Assembly (NCBI GenBank): GCA_041504365.1
Contig: CP167917.1
Span: 2,604,001 to 2,668,000, forward strand
Source of the DNA: Dryocola sp. LX212
GTDB taxonomy: Bacteria > Pseudomonadota > Gammaproteobacteria > Enterobacterales > Enterobacteriaceae
Reading direction: 5' to 3'
Length of the DNA stretch: 64,000 bases
The translations under genes were made by a program, and so were the position numbers. The notes below the pieces were generated by a model. That model ran no database searches. It was given only the letters and a program-made list of their open reading frames with translations, and had not been told where the DNA came from. Of this stretch, positions 41,747-49,938 are shown one piece after another (positions within the stretch are counted from its first letter, which is position 1; each line of letters begins with the position of its first letter).

Positions 41747-41758
41747 TAGGTGAGCGAA

Positions 41759-42613
41759 ATGGTTGATACCACCAAAACTACGACTACCGAGAAGAAACTG
41801 ACCCCGGGTGATATTCGCGCCGTGTTTTTGCGTTCGAACATTTTCCAGGGTTCATGGAACTTCGAACGTATGCAGGCGCTGGGCTTCTGCTTCTCTATGA
41901 TCCCGGCAATCAAACGCCTGTATCCTGAGAATAACGACGCGCGTAAACAGGCGATTAAACGCCACCTGGAATTCTTTAATACCCACCCATACGTTGCCGC
42001 TCCGGTTCTGGGCGTGACGCTTGCGATGGAAGAGCAGCGTGCAAATGGCGCAGAGATTGACGATGGTGCCATCAACGGGATCAAAGTTGGTTTGATGGGT
42101 CCGCTGGCAGGCGTCGGTGATCCAATCTTCTGGGGTACCGTACGCCCCGTGTTTGCAGCACTGGGTGCAGGGATTGCCATGAGCGGTAGCCTGCTGGGGC
42201 CGCTGCTGTTCTTCATCCTGTTTAACGCTGTACGTCTGCTGACCCGTTATTACGGCGTGGCTTACGGCTACCGTAAAGGGATCGATATCGTTAAGGATAT
42301 GGGCGGCGGCTTCCTGCAGAAACTGACCGAGGGGGCGTCCATTCTCGGCCTCTTTGTCATGGGGGCGCTGGTTAACAAGTGGACGCACGTTAACATACCG
42401 CTGGTCGTGTCGAAAATAACCGACCAGACCGGCGCGGTGAAAGTGACCACCGTGCAGACTATCCTCGATCAGCTGATGCCGGGCCTCGTGCCGCTGCTGT
42501 TGACCTTCGCCTGTATGTGGCTGCTGCGTAAGAAAGTGAACGCGCTGTGGATCATTATGGGCTTCTTTGTCATCGGTATTGTCGGTTATGCTATCGGCCT
42601 GCTGGGTCTGTAA
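41759..42613 (+). CDS. manZ: Mannose PTS EIID subunit
   Basis: Second membrane subunit of the mannose permease. The 284 residues hold FLRSNIFQGSWNFERMQALGF, LGVTLAMEEQRANG and GLMGPLAGVGDPIFWGTVRP, hallmarks of EIID, with hydrophobic C-terminal segments. I start at ATG 41759 (MVDTTKTTTTEKK), as in E. coli, with AGGTGA about 5 bases upstream; GTG 41750 is the longer alternative. It lies 12 bases after manY. A hairpin terminator follows. Confidence 0.96.
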   Translation: MVDTTKTTTTEKKLTPGDIRAVFLRSNIFQGSWNFERMQALGFCFSMIPAIKRLYPENNDARKQAIKRHLEFFNTHPYVAAPVLGVTLAMEEQRANGAEIDDGAINGIKVGLMGPLAGVGDPIFWGTVRPVFAALGAGIAMSGSLLGPLLFFILFNAVRLLTRYYGVAYGYRKGIDIVKDMGGGFLQKLTEGASILGLFVMGALVNKWTHVNIPLVVSKITDQTGAVKVTTVQTILDQLMPGLVPLLLTFACMWLLRKKVNALWIIMGFFVIGIVGYAIGLLGL

Positions 42614-42627
42614 GTAAGCAGTACTAC

Positions 42628-42655
42628 AAACCGGGGCAAAGCCCCGGTTTTTTAT
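42628..42655 (+). terminator. Terminator of manXYZ
   Basis: AACCGGGGC-AAA-GCCCCGGTT then TTTTATTTTT, 14 bases past the manZ stop codon. Confidence 0.9.
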
Positions 42656-42676
42656 TTTTAAGCATGGGGAGAAGTG

Positions 42677-43135
42677 ATGTCGTTAACGGATGTTGTACTG
42701 GTGGTGTTCATTGTGCTGCTGCTCGGCTGGGCAATTTACGACGAATTCATCATGGAGAGGCTTAAGGGCAAAACGCGGCTCGCCATCCCCCTGCTGCGCC
42801 GTAACCGCATCGACAGCACGATCTTTGTCTTCCTGATCGGCATTCTTATCTACAACAATGTCACCAATCACGGCACCGTGGTCACCACCTGGCTATTATC
42901 TGCCCTGGCACTGATTGCAATATATCTTTCCTGGATCCGTCAGCCTAAGCTGCTGTTTAAAAATGAGGGATTTTTCTTCGCCGGCGTCTGGATCCTCTAT
43001 TCCCGCATTAAAGAAATGAATTTATCTGAAGATGGCGTGCTGGTAATGCAATTAGAACAGCGCCGCCTGCTTATTCGGGTGAAAAATATAGAAGATCTAG
43101 AGAAAATTTATAATCTTCTTGTTGCATCTCAATAG
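42677..43135 (+). CDS. yobD: DUF986 membrane protein YobD
   Basis: Inner-membrane protein of 152 residues with hydrophobic segments at about 4-24, 45-62 and 68-85, then a soluble C-terminal half. [28 protein letters not shown] and [11 protein letters not shown] match E. coli YobD. No function is known. ATG 42677 has GGGAG 5 bases upstream. It sits between manZ and mntP in K-12 too. It follows a terminator, so it needs read-through or its own promoter. Confidence 0.92.
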   Translation: MSLTDVVLVVFIVLLLGWAIYDEFIMERLKGKTRLAIPLLRRNRIDSTIFVFLIGILIYNNVTNHGTVVTTWLLSALALIAIYLSWIRQPKLLFKNEGFFFAGVWILYSRIKEMNLSEDGVLVMQLEQRRLLIRVKNIEDLEKIYNLLVASQ

Positions 43136-43256
43136 CTTAAAAAATAGCAGTGACTATATCTTTAATAATTACAACCCCTTTTAAAATATAGCCACTGCTA
43201 TTTCAGATGATTATTTAACCTTTCTTGTTAACATCCTGATTACCTTATTTTATAAA

Positions 43257-43271
43257 TGAAAATCGTTATCA
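43257..43271. promoter_or_regulatory. Fur-box-like site upstream of mntP
   Basis: TGAAAATCGTTATCA against the 7-1-7 Fur element TGATAAT-N-ATTATCA matches 12 of 14 positions. It lies about 270 bases upstream of the mntP start, just before the riboswitch leader, so it could overlap the promoter region. Confidence 0.5.
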
Positions 43272-43329
43272 TTTGCCTGCGATAAATTTAATATCAAATA
43301 TTGTTTTGATTTAAAAAATTATGTTAAGG

Positions 43330-43530
43330 TTGCGCCCGTCGTTGGGGAGTAGCCGATTTTCGCCGCCCAGGCCGTGAAAATGTACATGTCAACATACTCG
43401 TTAGGGTCCAGAAAGGGATTAAACGTGGCATGTACGACTCAGTCATGAGTAGGCGAGACCATAGGCACGTGACCATCGTAAGTTGGGGGTGGGCTGCGTG
43501 TATATGGATATCCCCAACTGAGGCGTCATC
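43330..43530 (+). promoter_or_regulatory. Manganese riboswitch (yybP-ykoY type) in the mntP leader
   Basis: The roughly 200-base leader of mntP carries the yybP-ykoY hallmarks, with GTTGGGGAGTAGCC at 43341-43354 and a structured GC-rich body. TCCCCAAC at 43511-43518, right before the GAGG ribosome site (43520-43523), can pair either with GTTGGGGA (43341-43348) or with AGTTGGGG (43481-43488). The second pairing would hide the ribosome site; the first or a ligand-stabilised fold would compete. E. coli mntP is translationally induced by Mn2+ through this riboswitch. The competing pairing is my reading of the sequence. Confidence 0.85.
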
Positions 43531-44097
43531 ATGAATCTCTCCGCAACAATTCTGCTCGCATTTGGCATGTCGATGGATGCTTTCGCTGCATCAATCGGGA
43601 AAGGTGCCTCCCTGCACAAGCCCAGATTTTCTGAAGCGCTTCGCACCGGCCTGATTTTCGGCGTCATTGAAACCATTACCCCCCTTATTGGCTGGTGCCT
43701 TGGCCTGCTGGCAAGCCAGGTCGTCCTCGAGTGGAATCACTGGGTAGCCTTTATTCTGCTGGTGTTCCTCGGCGGGCGAATGCTGATTGAAGGCTGTCGG
43801 GGCGGGGACGACGAAGACGCGCCGAAGCTGCAGCGCCATGGTTTCTGGCTGTTGGTGACGACGGCGATTGCCACAAGCCTTGATGCGATGGCCGTCGGGG
43901 TAGGCCTGGCCTTCCTGAAGGTGAACATCATCGAAACGGCGCTCGCCATCGGCTGCGCTACTATGGTTATGTCCACGCTGGGGATGATGATAGGCCGTTT
44001 TATCGGCCCGATGCTTGGCAAACGCGCCGAGATCCTCGGCGGGCTGGTGCTAATCGGTATCGGCTGCCAGATCCTCTACGGCCACTTCCACCCTTAA
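43531..44097 (+). CDS. mntP: Manganese efflux pump MntP
   Basis: Inner-membrane Mn2+ exporter of 188 residues with six membrane segments arranged as an internal repeat. The ion-path aspartates lie in [15 protein letters not shown] and [12 protein letters not shown]. The rest is mostly hydrophobic with a short acidic loop (GGDDEDAPK). Its expression should be controlled by the riboswitch directly upstream. The stop codon overlaps that of the convergent rlmA by four bases, as often seen at this locus. Confidence 0.96.
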   Translation: MNLSATILLAFGMSMDAFAASIGKGASLHKPRFSEALRTGLIFGVIETITPLIGWCLGLLASQVVLEWNHWVAFILLVFLGGRMLIEGCRGGDDEDAPKLQRHGFWLLVTTAIATSLDAMAVGVGLAFLKVNIIETALAIGCATMVMSTLGMMIGRFIGPMLGKRAEILGGLVLIGIGCQILYGHFHP

Positions 44098-44906
44098 ACA
44101 TTGCCTTCGCGTCGCCAGACGCGAACGATAAAATCAGTGTCGCATGCAAACGCCGTTTCCGCCTTCAGCTGCTGCCAGATTTCCGGACGGGCACGCCAGG
44201 CAAACGGCGTCATTTGTAACAGCGCCACCGCCTCCTCCCCCTTCAGCGTCATCGGCCAGCCGGTCCGTTCCGTCTGCACCGCTTCGAAACCTGGAAGGGT
44301 CTCAACGTCTTCCGGGTGCAGGATGACGTCCTGATAAATCAGCCCTTTGAGCTGCATCAAATGGCGGGGACCGGGGGTTGCCGTTATTACAGTACCGCCA
44401 GGTTTAACCACCCGGGCCAGCTCTTCTGCCTTACACGGAGCAAAGATGCGCACAACGGCATCCAGGCTGCCGTCGGCAAAGGGTAAGCGATGGCTTGAGG
44501 CCACGCAAAACTCCACCTGCGGATAGCGTTTTGCCGCATAGCGAACGGCAACTTTTGAAACGTCCAGACCCCAGATATGCTTCACTTCACCCGGTAAAAC
44601 TTCCGCAAAGACCGCAGTGTAATACCCTTCCCCACAGCCGATATCCAGCAGCGTTTCAGGTGCCACCATAGTTAACTGCTGGCAAATTTTGTCGCGCAGA
44701 GGCTGGTAATGTCCGGCATCAAGAAAAGCCCGGCGGGCCTGCATCATTTCACTGCTGTCACCCGGATCCTTCGATCGCTTATGCTGAACGGGCAGCAGAT
44801 TAACGTAGCCCTCTTTCGCCTTGTCGAACTGGTGCCCCTGGGGGCAAACAAAATTTTTTTCTTTCAGGGCTAACGGCGAGTGGCAGAGTGGGCAGAGGTA
44901 GGACAT
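44094..44906 (-). CDS. rlmA: 23S rRNA (guanine-745-N1)-methyltransferase
   Basis: Methylates G745 in helix 35 of 23S rRNA. The N-terminal zinc site is Cys5, Cys8, Cys21 and His25 ([19 protein letters not shown]). The Rossmann methyltransferase domain has the SAM motif [11 protein letters not shown] and the later acid in [10 protein letters not shown]. 270 residues, one more than E. coli. The start follows GGGAGCCACC. The 3' end overlaps mntP. The FtsI-like gene lies 62 bases upstream on the same strand. Confidence 0.95.
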   Translation of the reverse strand: MSYLCPLCHSPLALKEKNFVCPQGHQFDKAKEGYVNLLPVQHKRSKDPGDSSEMMQARRAFLDAGHYQPLRDKICQQLTMVAPETLLDIGCGEGYYTAVFAEVLPGEVKHIWGLDVSKVAVRYAAKRYPQVEFCVASSHRLPFADGSLDAVVRIFAPCKAEELARVVKPGGTVITATPGPRHLMQLKGLIYQDVILHPEDVETLPGFEAVQTERTGWPMTLKGEEAVALLQMTPFAWRARPEIWQQLKAETAFACDTDFIVRVWRREGNV

Positions 44907-44968
44907 GGTGGCTCCCGGTAACGATTAAGGGCGCAAGTGTAACGCTTACGCCCCGTCACGAAAAGTGC

Positions 44969-46714
44969 TCAAGGAGCGGGAGGGACGGACTTTTCCTTGT
45001 TAAGCACTACCAGGTTGTCATCTCCCGGCGCCAGGCCGTCCGGCTTAATGTTTTCCAGGCGCAGTACGTCACCCATTATTTGGCTGAACACGGGAGCCGC
45101 AACCGCACCGCCATAGTAGGCTCCGTTTGAAGGATTATTAAGGACAACGACCAGCGCGAAGCGCGGATTACTAGCCGGTGCCACCCCTGCTGTATAGGCG
45201 ATATATTTATTAACGTACTTGCCGTCATCGCCAATTTTCTTGGCCGTCCCGGTTTTTATCGCCACGCGATAGCCGTGTACCGCCGCTTTGATTCCGCCGC
45301 CGCCGGGTAACGCCACGCTTTCCATCATATGTTCTACTTCGTGAGTTATTTCTGCGGACATGACCCGCTTGCCTTCAACCGGCGGATCGACGCGGGTGAT
45401 GGACAGCGGACGGGCGATGCCGTAGCTCCCGATGGTAGCGTAAACATGCGCGAGCTGAAGCGGCGTAACCATCAGGCCGTAGCCAAAGGAGAACGTCGCG
45501 CGGTCGAGCTGTCCCCAACGCTGGCGGTTAGGCATCAGCCCGCTGCTCTCCCCGGTCAGGCCCAGCCCGGTGGGTGAGCCAAAGCCGAAGCCTTTATAGG
45601 TATCGATTAATGCCTGAATCGGCATCGCCAGCGACAGGTGGGATACGCCGGTATCACTGGATTTTTGCAGGATGCCGGTCAGCGTCAGCTGCGGATAATA
45701 GCCTACGTCGCGAATGCGGTGCCCGTCGATAGTATACGGATGGGTATCCACCACGCTGTCCGGGCGCACGATACCCTTTTTCAGCGCCGTCATAATCACC
45801 ATCGGCTTAACGGTTGAGCCCGGTTCGAAGGTGTCACTGATTGCGCGATTGCGAAAATCGTTGAGTGTCGCCCCTTCACGATTGTTCGGGTTAAAGGTCG
45901 GGCAGCTCGCCATCGCCAGCACTTCGCCCGTATTAACATCAATAATGACCGCGGCTCCCGACTCGGCTTTGTTCCACGACACGGCGTTGCTTAGCGCATC
46001 TTCCGTTACCGTCTGCAGGCGCTCATCGATGCTGAGAATAATATTGTGTGCCGGGCTTGCCGGAGTCTCGGTGATATTTTCAATCACGTGGCCGTGACGA
46101 TCTTTACGCACCAGTCGCTCGCCTGACATGCCCGTAAGCTGGCGGTTAAAGCTCTTCTCAACGCCTTCAATACCCTGGTCATCAATATTCGTAAAACCTA
46201 GCAGGTTGGAGGCGACGTGGCCGGCGGGGTAAAAGCGGCGGGATTCTTCACGGGTCGCAATACCCGGAATATTTAGTTTGTCTATCCAGGCAGCCTGCTG
46301 CGGATCGAGCTGGCGGGCAAGATAGATAAAGCGGCTGCGGTCGTTCTGATGGATACGCGCGGCAATTTGGCTCAATGGAACATGGAGCGCGTTGGCCAGC
46401 GCTTTCCAGCGGCGGTCAACCTGAACGCCGCCTTTTTCCATAATGGTTTTTGGATCGGCCCAGATGGCTTCTACCGGTACGCTAACCGCCAGCGGGCGTC
46501 CGTCACGGTCTTCAATCATACCGCGCGGGACGATAATGGGTTTCTCGCGCAGGGAGCGCATATCTTCCTGTTTTACCAGATTGTCCGGGGAGATAATCTG
46601 CAGCCAGGCCACACGCCCTAATAAGAAGAGCAGGCAGAGCAAAATCGCCAGACAAAGCAGGCCAAATCGCCACTGGATAAAATTGCCAATCAGCGGCGCA
46701 CTGTCTTTCCTCAC
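44969..46714 (-). CDS. Second FtsI-like (PBP3-type) peptidoglycan transpeptidase
   Basis: Class B penicillin-binding protein, 581 residues. It has one N-terminal membrane anchor (about 17-40), a pedestal domain (PRGMIEDRDGRPLAVS) and a transpeptidase domain. Counting from TTG 46720, Ser302 is the nucleophile in PGSTVKP, the KTGT box is at 489-492, and the middle motif is SSD (354-356) where FtsI has SSN. GTG 46714 is the likely start because AAGGA lies 6 bases upstream. Its place between rlmA and cspC and its length match Salmonella PBP3-SAL, a paralogue that divides cells in acid and host conditions. The dcw-cluster ftsI should lie elsewhere. K-12 lacks it. Confidence 0.85.
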   Translation of the reverse strand: MRKDSAPLIGNFIQWRFGLLCLAILLCLLFLLGRVAWLQIISPDNLVKQEDMRSLREKPIIVPRGMIEDRDGRPLAVSVPVEAIWADPKTIMEKGGVQVDRRWKALANALHVPLSQIAARIHQNDRSRFIYLARQLDPQQAAWIDKLNIPGIATREESRRFYPAGHVASNLLGFTNIDDQGIEGVEKSFNRQLTGMSGERLVRKDRHGHVIENITETPASPAHNIILSIDERLQTVTEDALSNAVSWNKAESGAAVIIDVNTGEVLAMASCPTFNPNNREGATLNDFRNRAISDTFEPGSTVKPMVIMTALKKGIVRPDSVVDTHPYTIDGHRIRDVGYYPQLTLTGILQKSSDTGVSHLSLAMPIQALIDTYKGFGFGSPTGLGLTGESSGLMPNRQRWGQLDRATFSFGYGLMVTPLQLAHVYATIGSYGIARPLSITRVDPPVEGKRVMSAEITHEVEHMMESVALPGGGGIKAAVHGYRVAIKTGTAKKIGDDGKYVNKYIAYTAGVAPASNPRFALVVVLNNPSNGAYYGGAVAAPVFSQIMGDVLRLENIKPDGLAPGDDNLVVLNKEKSVPPAP

Positions 46715-46870
46715 AATCAATCCTTAGCAAAACTTAAGTGATTGAAAGTTTAAACAGATATACGCGTATTTTGTGAGGGAACAGTGCTACATCCTTCACC
46801 GGTTTGCAACAAGAGGCAACGCGGGCTGGGTTTTAGTCACACTTTGAAAGAAGTTGTGTTTATTTCGAGC

Positions 46871-46904
46871 ATTAAAAAGCCCCGCTACCGGAGCGAGGCT
46901 TTTA
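46871..46904 (-). terminator. Terminator of yobF-cspC
   Basis: AAAAGCC-CCGCT-ACCGG-AGCGA-GGCTTTT: a two-part stem with one interruption, 41 bases past the cspC stop, with T-runs on both sides. Confidence 0.75.
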
Positions 46905-46944
46905 ACTCAATTAGGCGTTCAACGCCCGGCCTAATTCAGCAGAA

Positions 46945-47154
46945 TTAGATGGCAGTCACGTTAACTGCAGCAGGGCCTTTCTGGCCGTCCTGGATTTCGA
47001 ACTCAACGTTCTGGCCTTCAGCCAGAGTTTTGAAGCCGTTACCCTGGATTGCAGAGAAATGTACGAACACATCTTTGCTGCCGTCAGCAGGAGTAATGAA
47101 ACCAAAACCTTTAGACTCGTTGAACCACTTAACTTGACCTTTAATCTTTGCCAT
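46945..47154 (-). CDS. cspC: Cold-shock-family RNA-binding protein CspC
   Basis: Constitutively expressed CSD-fold protein of 69 residues that binds single-stranded RNA and affects transcript stability, including rpoS mRNA. RNP1 is KGFGFITP and RNP2 is VFVHF. It appears identical to E. coli CspC over its length as I recall it. AAGGAATTTGCAAA precedes the ATG. It follows yobF by 12 bases, so both should be on one transcript. Confidence 0.98.
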
Positions 47155-47166
47155 TTTGCAAATTCC

Positions 47167-47310
47167 TTAGATAGTTTTCTTCGCCCGCAGGCATAACTTA
47201 GATAAAACAGAGACGTTACTGCTTGAGGCACTAATATAAGGCTCGGCAGAGAAGCGGTATTCAACGACAACGTGTTTACTCAGAACTTCTTTACTGAAAA
47301 TGCCACACAT
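47167..47310 (-). CDS. yobF: Small stress-induced protein YobF
   Basis: 47-residue protein starting [14 protein letters not shown] and ending LCLRAKKTI, very close to E. coli YobF, which accumulates under heat and other stresses and is encoded directly upstream of cspC. The function is unknown. A longer open frame upstream is not conserved. GAGGTAC lies about 9 bases before the ATG. Confidence 0.93.
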   Translation of the reverse strand: MCGIFSKEVLSKHVVVEYRFSAEPYISASSSNVSVLSKLCLRAKKTI

Positions 47311-47845
47311 AAACAGAACTGTACCTCGTTTGACCCAAAGTGTTATTACATACAACGTAAACAATGGCAAGCCATTTTTAAGCATGTATCGATCCGTCGC
47401 ACAATTCCAGAAAGTCAGTGATTTGCAGGTGAAAAACAAATACAGACTTAGTGAATAAAACGCCTGGCGAACGTACATTCACCGCAGCGCCAGTGTCAGC
47501 ACCGTCACGACAACTTTTTTACATTAGCTCAAAGACTTCACTTCGTCCAGGCGAAGAGAGAAAAACCGCGCAGCCCCTTGCACCGCCTTATGATTATTGT
47601 TGCATAAATATGCAATAAAAGAGCAATGGACAACCGATTTTTCAGGACTTCTGCCGGGGTGTTTTTTACCGCAACAGATAAATAGAATAAAGCTTGAGCT
47701 GTCAGGCAATTATATTGCACCAATATAATGAAAGTTTAATGACAGGCTGCGCCATCGGAGGGCAAACAAACGTTTCGCTAAATATACTTCACACTTTGTT
47801 ACGCGAATGTTCACATTAAAAATAAAACATACCGCGACGATCGCA
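47311..47845. other. Long leader region upstream of yobF-cspC
   Basis: This 535-base stretch holds no gene I can support. Short - strand frames at 47524-47723 lack recognisable similarity. It contains a perfect 9-3-9 palindrome ATTATATTG-CAC-CAATATAAT (47709-47729), the most obvious candidate protein-binding site or promoter element. In K-12 yebO and mgrB lie just upstream of yobF; here an MBL-fold hydrolase gene intervenes. Confidence 0.5.
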
Positions 47846-48850
47846 TTATAAACCTGCACGTTTAAATAAGGGTAAACTTTGACCAATACGCAGCGGTATA
47901 AACCGCTCTTCTGCTTCCCGGGCAGCAGATAGCGCCTCGCTTAGCTCCTGCGGCGGCATATCCAGCGATTCGTCTGCCAGTTCAAACACCCCCCAATGAA
48001 TGGGGATGGTCAAAGGGCGGCCAATTTGCTGCCAGAGCGAAACTGCCTGCTGCGGATCCATATGATGTGACCCCATAAACCAGCGGGGAGCATAGGCGCC
48101 AATCGGAATCGCCGCCGCGTCCAGCGGCCCCAGCCGTAAGGCTATTTCAGCCAGATCGCTGGTATAACCCGTATCGCCGCTGAACCAGAAGCGGAAATCC
48201 TGAGCTTCCATGACCCAGCCGCACCACAGGCTTCGATTGCGATCCCAGAACGAACGCATGCTCCAGTGCTGAGCTGGAACGGCGGTAAAGCTCATCCCGT
48301 GCCAGCTAACGGCCTGCCACCAGTCCAGTTCGGTAACCTGTTTCGCGCCCCGCCTGACAAACCACTGCTTCAGGCCCAGAGGAACAAAAAAATGTACATC
48401 AGGAAAGCGGCGAAGTATTTGCCGCACCGTGCGGTAATCGAGGTGATCGTAATGGTTGTGAGAGATAAAAACCGCGTCAAGCTGCGGTAGATCCCGAATG
48501 CTAAGGGATACGGGAGTTTTTCGCTGCGGACCCGCAAATGAGAGCGGCGAGGCCCTTCCAGAGAAGACGGGGTCAGTTAGCAGATATTTTTCCTGCAAGC
48601 GTAGCAGCAGGCTGGCATGCCCCAGCCACCAGACTCGATCGTCTACTCCGGTCACGCTGGCTTTTTGCCACCAGCGGTCAATAAAGGCAGGGTAACCCTC
48701 GCCCGGAGGATGCGGTAGCCCCTGGGCTTTTCGCTGATCGCGCCAACGCTTTACATCGCCGGCGTCGCGTTCCAGAGGGTGCAGATTTCTAAAGCCATCG
48801 GGCCGATGATGAGAGCGCTGCGGATCGTACCACGGGTTTTTAAACGGCAT
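47846..48850 (-). CDS. MBL-fold metallo-hydrolase of the UlaG/NAPE-PLD type
   Basis: Metallo-beta-lactamase-fold protein of 334 residues. The metal site motif is ISHNHYDHLDY (HxHxDH), with later histidine in VPAQHWSMRS, aspartate in FWFSGDTGY, and a final histidine in PIHWGVFEL. The WWLGHASLLLRL start of the domain and lack of a signal peptide match bacterial homologues of N-acyl phosphatidylethanolamine phospholipase D. It could be a phospholipase or cyclic phosphodiesterase; the substrate is unknown. It lies between yobF and yebO; K-12 has no gene here as I recall. Confidence 0.85.
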   Translation of the reverse strand: MPFKNPWYDPQRSHHRPDGFRNLHPLERDAGDVKRWRDQRKAQGLPHPPGEGYPAFIDRWWQKASVTGVDDRVWWLGHASLLLRLQEKYLLTDPVFSGRASPLSFAGPQRKTPVSLSIRDLPQLDAVFISHNHYDHLDYRTVRQILRRFPDVHFFVPLGLKQWFVRRGAKQVTELDWWQAVSWHGMSFTAVPAQHWSMRSFWDRNRSLWCGWVMEAQDFRFWFSGDTGYTSDLAEIALRLGPLDAAAIPIGAYAPRWFMGSHHMDPQQAVSLWQQIGRPLTIPIHWGVFELADESLDMPPQELSEALSAAREAEERFIPLRIGQSLPLFKRAGL

Positions 48851-48891
48851 CTAAGTTCCTTAACGTTTCCGAGGTCACCGCACAACCACTT

Positions 48892-49176
48892 CTACCGTTC
48901 AGCGACCAGGCGGACGAAATCATCCCGATCGTCATCTTCTGCCTTCGATGCGGTTTCTTTCTTTTCTACTTCCGGCTCGTTTGCTTCGCACAGACGACGC
49001 AGCAGCGCATTCTGACGCTTTTGCTGATCGAGCAGCGCTTCAAGCAGGACGACCTGCTCATTCGCGCGGCTGCTTGCACGGTTAACAAAGAACCATAAAA
49101 CCAGCCCTACCACCAGCACAACCAGAGAGACCGCGAGAGACGCGATGTTCAATACGCCAACGTTTAGTTCGTTCAT
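48892..49176 (-). CDS. yebO: Small membrane protein YebO
   Basis: 94-residue protein with one N-terminal membrane helix (about 9-31, ASLAVSLVVLVVGLVLWFFV) and a charged cytosolic part (EQVVLLEALLDQQKRQNALLRRL) likely to form a coiled coil. It matches E. coli YebO. The function is unknown; in E. coli it is near mgrB and yobF. GAGGTGGT precedes the ATG. mgrB lies 73 bases upstream on the same strand. Confidence 0.9.
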   Translation of the reverse strand: MNELNVGVLNIASLAVSLVVLVVGLVLWFFVNRASSRANEQVVLLEALLDQQKRQNALLRRLCEANEPEVEKKETASKAEDDDRDDFVRLVAER

Positions 49177-49249
49177 GTTACCACCTCAACAAAACGCGCT
49201 ATTCTACACCTGCCCGCGAACAAGGAAATCACCCGGACGCCGAAAAGTC

Positions 49250-49393
49250 CTACCAGGGGATAAATTTATTAATCGTGCAGATGCCGCTGAAGAATTGCAC
49301 GTCCTGATCGCACATGACGTTGACCATTTGCGTCCACAGCAGCAGACAGGCGACAATAATCCCCGCAGCGATAACCCACCAGAACTTTTTCAC
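49250..49393 (-). CDS. mgrB: PhoQ feedback inhibitor MgrB
   Basis: 47-residue single-pass membrane protein that binds and inhibits PhoQ, the negative feedback of the PhoPQ regulon. It reads [19 protein letters not shown], then periplasmic [14 protein letters not shown] and [10 protein letters not shown]. Both periplasmic cysteines (CDQD, ICTI) needed in E. coli are present. The start is GTG 49393 with GGGAGAGG upstream. The frame is intact; loss of mgrB is a known route to colistin resistance in Klebsiella. A candidate PhoP site lies 48-64 bases upstream. Confidence 0.94.
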   Translation of the reverse strand: MKKFWWVIAAGIIVACLLLWTQMVNVMCDQDVQFFSGICTINKFIPW

Positions 49394-49440
49394 TCACCTC
49401 TCCCATTCAGCTTGATACTGCCAAGCCTAACACTGATAAC

Positions 49441-49457
49441 TTAAACCTGACTTAACC
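49441..49457 (-). promoter_or_regulatory. Candidate PhoP box of mgrB
   Basis: On the - strand GGTTAAGTCAGGTTTAA contains GGTTAA and GGTTTA as direct repeats, 10 bases apart; the PhoP consensus is (G/T)GTTTA repeated at 11. Close to, but not exactly, the expected spacing. Confidence 0.45.
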
Positions 49458-49552
49458 GTCCTTGCTATTGATAATTAGGAATCTTGTTATTGTTTGCTAA
49501 GCATTATCCTCTACGCTTAAGGGCAGATTACACAGTAAAAAAAGAGGCTTCT

Positions 49553-49792
49553 ATGCGTTTTATGATCCGCACCATTATTGTCATTGCGCTTTTGTGGATC
49601 GGTTTACTTTTGTCCGGCTACGGCATGCTTATTGGCAGCAATGAGAATGCGGCAGGCCTGGGCCTGCAGTGCAAATATTTAACGGCCAGGGATGTTGTGA
49701 CCGCACAGTTTGTACACACCGACAGCGGTATCATCGGCTTAACGAACTGCCCGATACTGCGCAAAAGCGAAACGGTCGTTGATAACGATTAA
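49553..49792 (+). CDS. yobH: YobH family exported small protein
   Basis: 79-residue protein with an N-terminal hydrophobic segment (about 4-24) that is a signal anchor or uncleaved signal. NENAAGLGLQCKYLTAR and TNCPILRKSETVVDN match E. coli YobH, including the two cysteines. No function is known. Start ATG 49553 with AGAGG 7 bases upstream; the 23-codon upstream extension is not conserved. Divergent from mgrB, convergent with kdgR. Confidence 0.9.
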   Translation: MRFMIRTIIVIALLWIGLLLSGYGMLIGSNENAAGLGLQCKYLTARDVVTAQFVHTDSGIIGLTNCPILRKSETVVDND

Positions 49793-49808
49793 TTTTTCGC
49801 TGCAGCAA

Positions 49809-49840
49809 TAAAAAACGCCGCTTAATGCGGCGTTTTTTAT
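49809..49840. terminator. Terminator of yobH
   Basis: AAAAAACGCCGC-TTAAT-GCGGCGTTTTTT, perfect stem, 17 bases past the yobH stop codon. Confidence 0.85.
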
Positions 49841-49857
49841 TGCTGGCAAACTTTTTT

Positions 49858-49918
49858 GTTGGCCGGATAAGCGTAGTGCCATTAGTGGAGGTCGCTGATG
49901 CCTATCCACCCTGCAAAC
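49858..49918. repeat. REP-like repeat between yobH and kdgR
   Basis: TTGGCCGGATAAGCGTAG on the left and the inverse CTATCCACCCTGC on the right around a short GC-rich centre, at convergent gene ends. Confidence 0.55.
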
Positions 49919-49938
49919 CCGAAGTTCACACTTCGCCA

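Noticed and set aside
47524-47723. Two overlapping 61-residue - strand frames upstream of yobF
   Set aside because: No similarity, no clear ribosome site, and AT-rich leader composition.
47705-47733. Possible NtrC site (TGCACCAATAT)
   Set aside because: Only one half-site fits; the full 9-3-9 palindrome has a different symmetry and no nitrogen gene is nearby.
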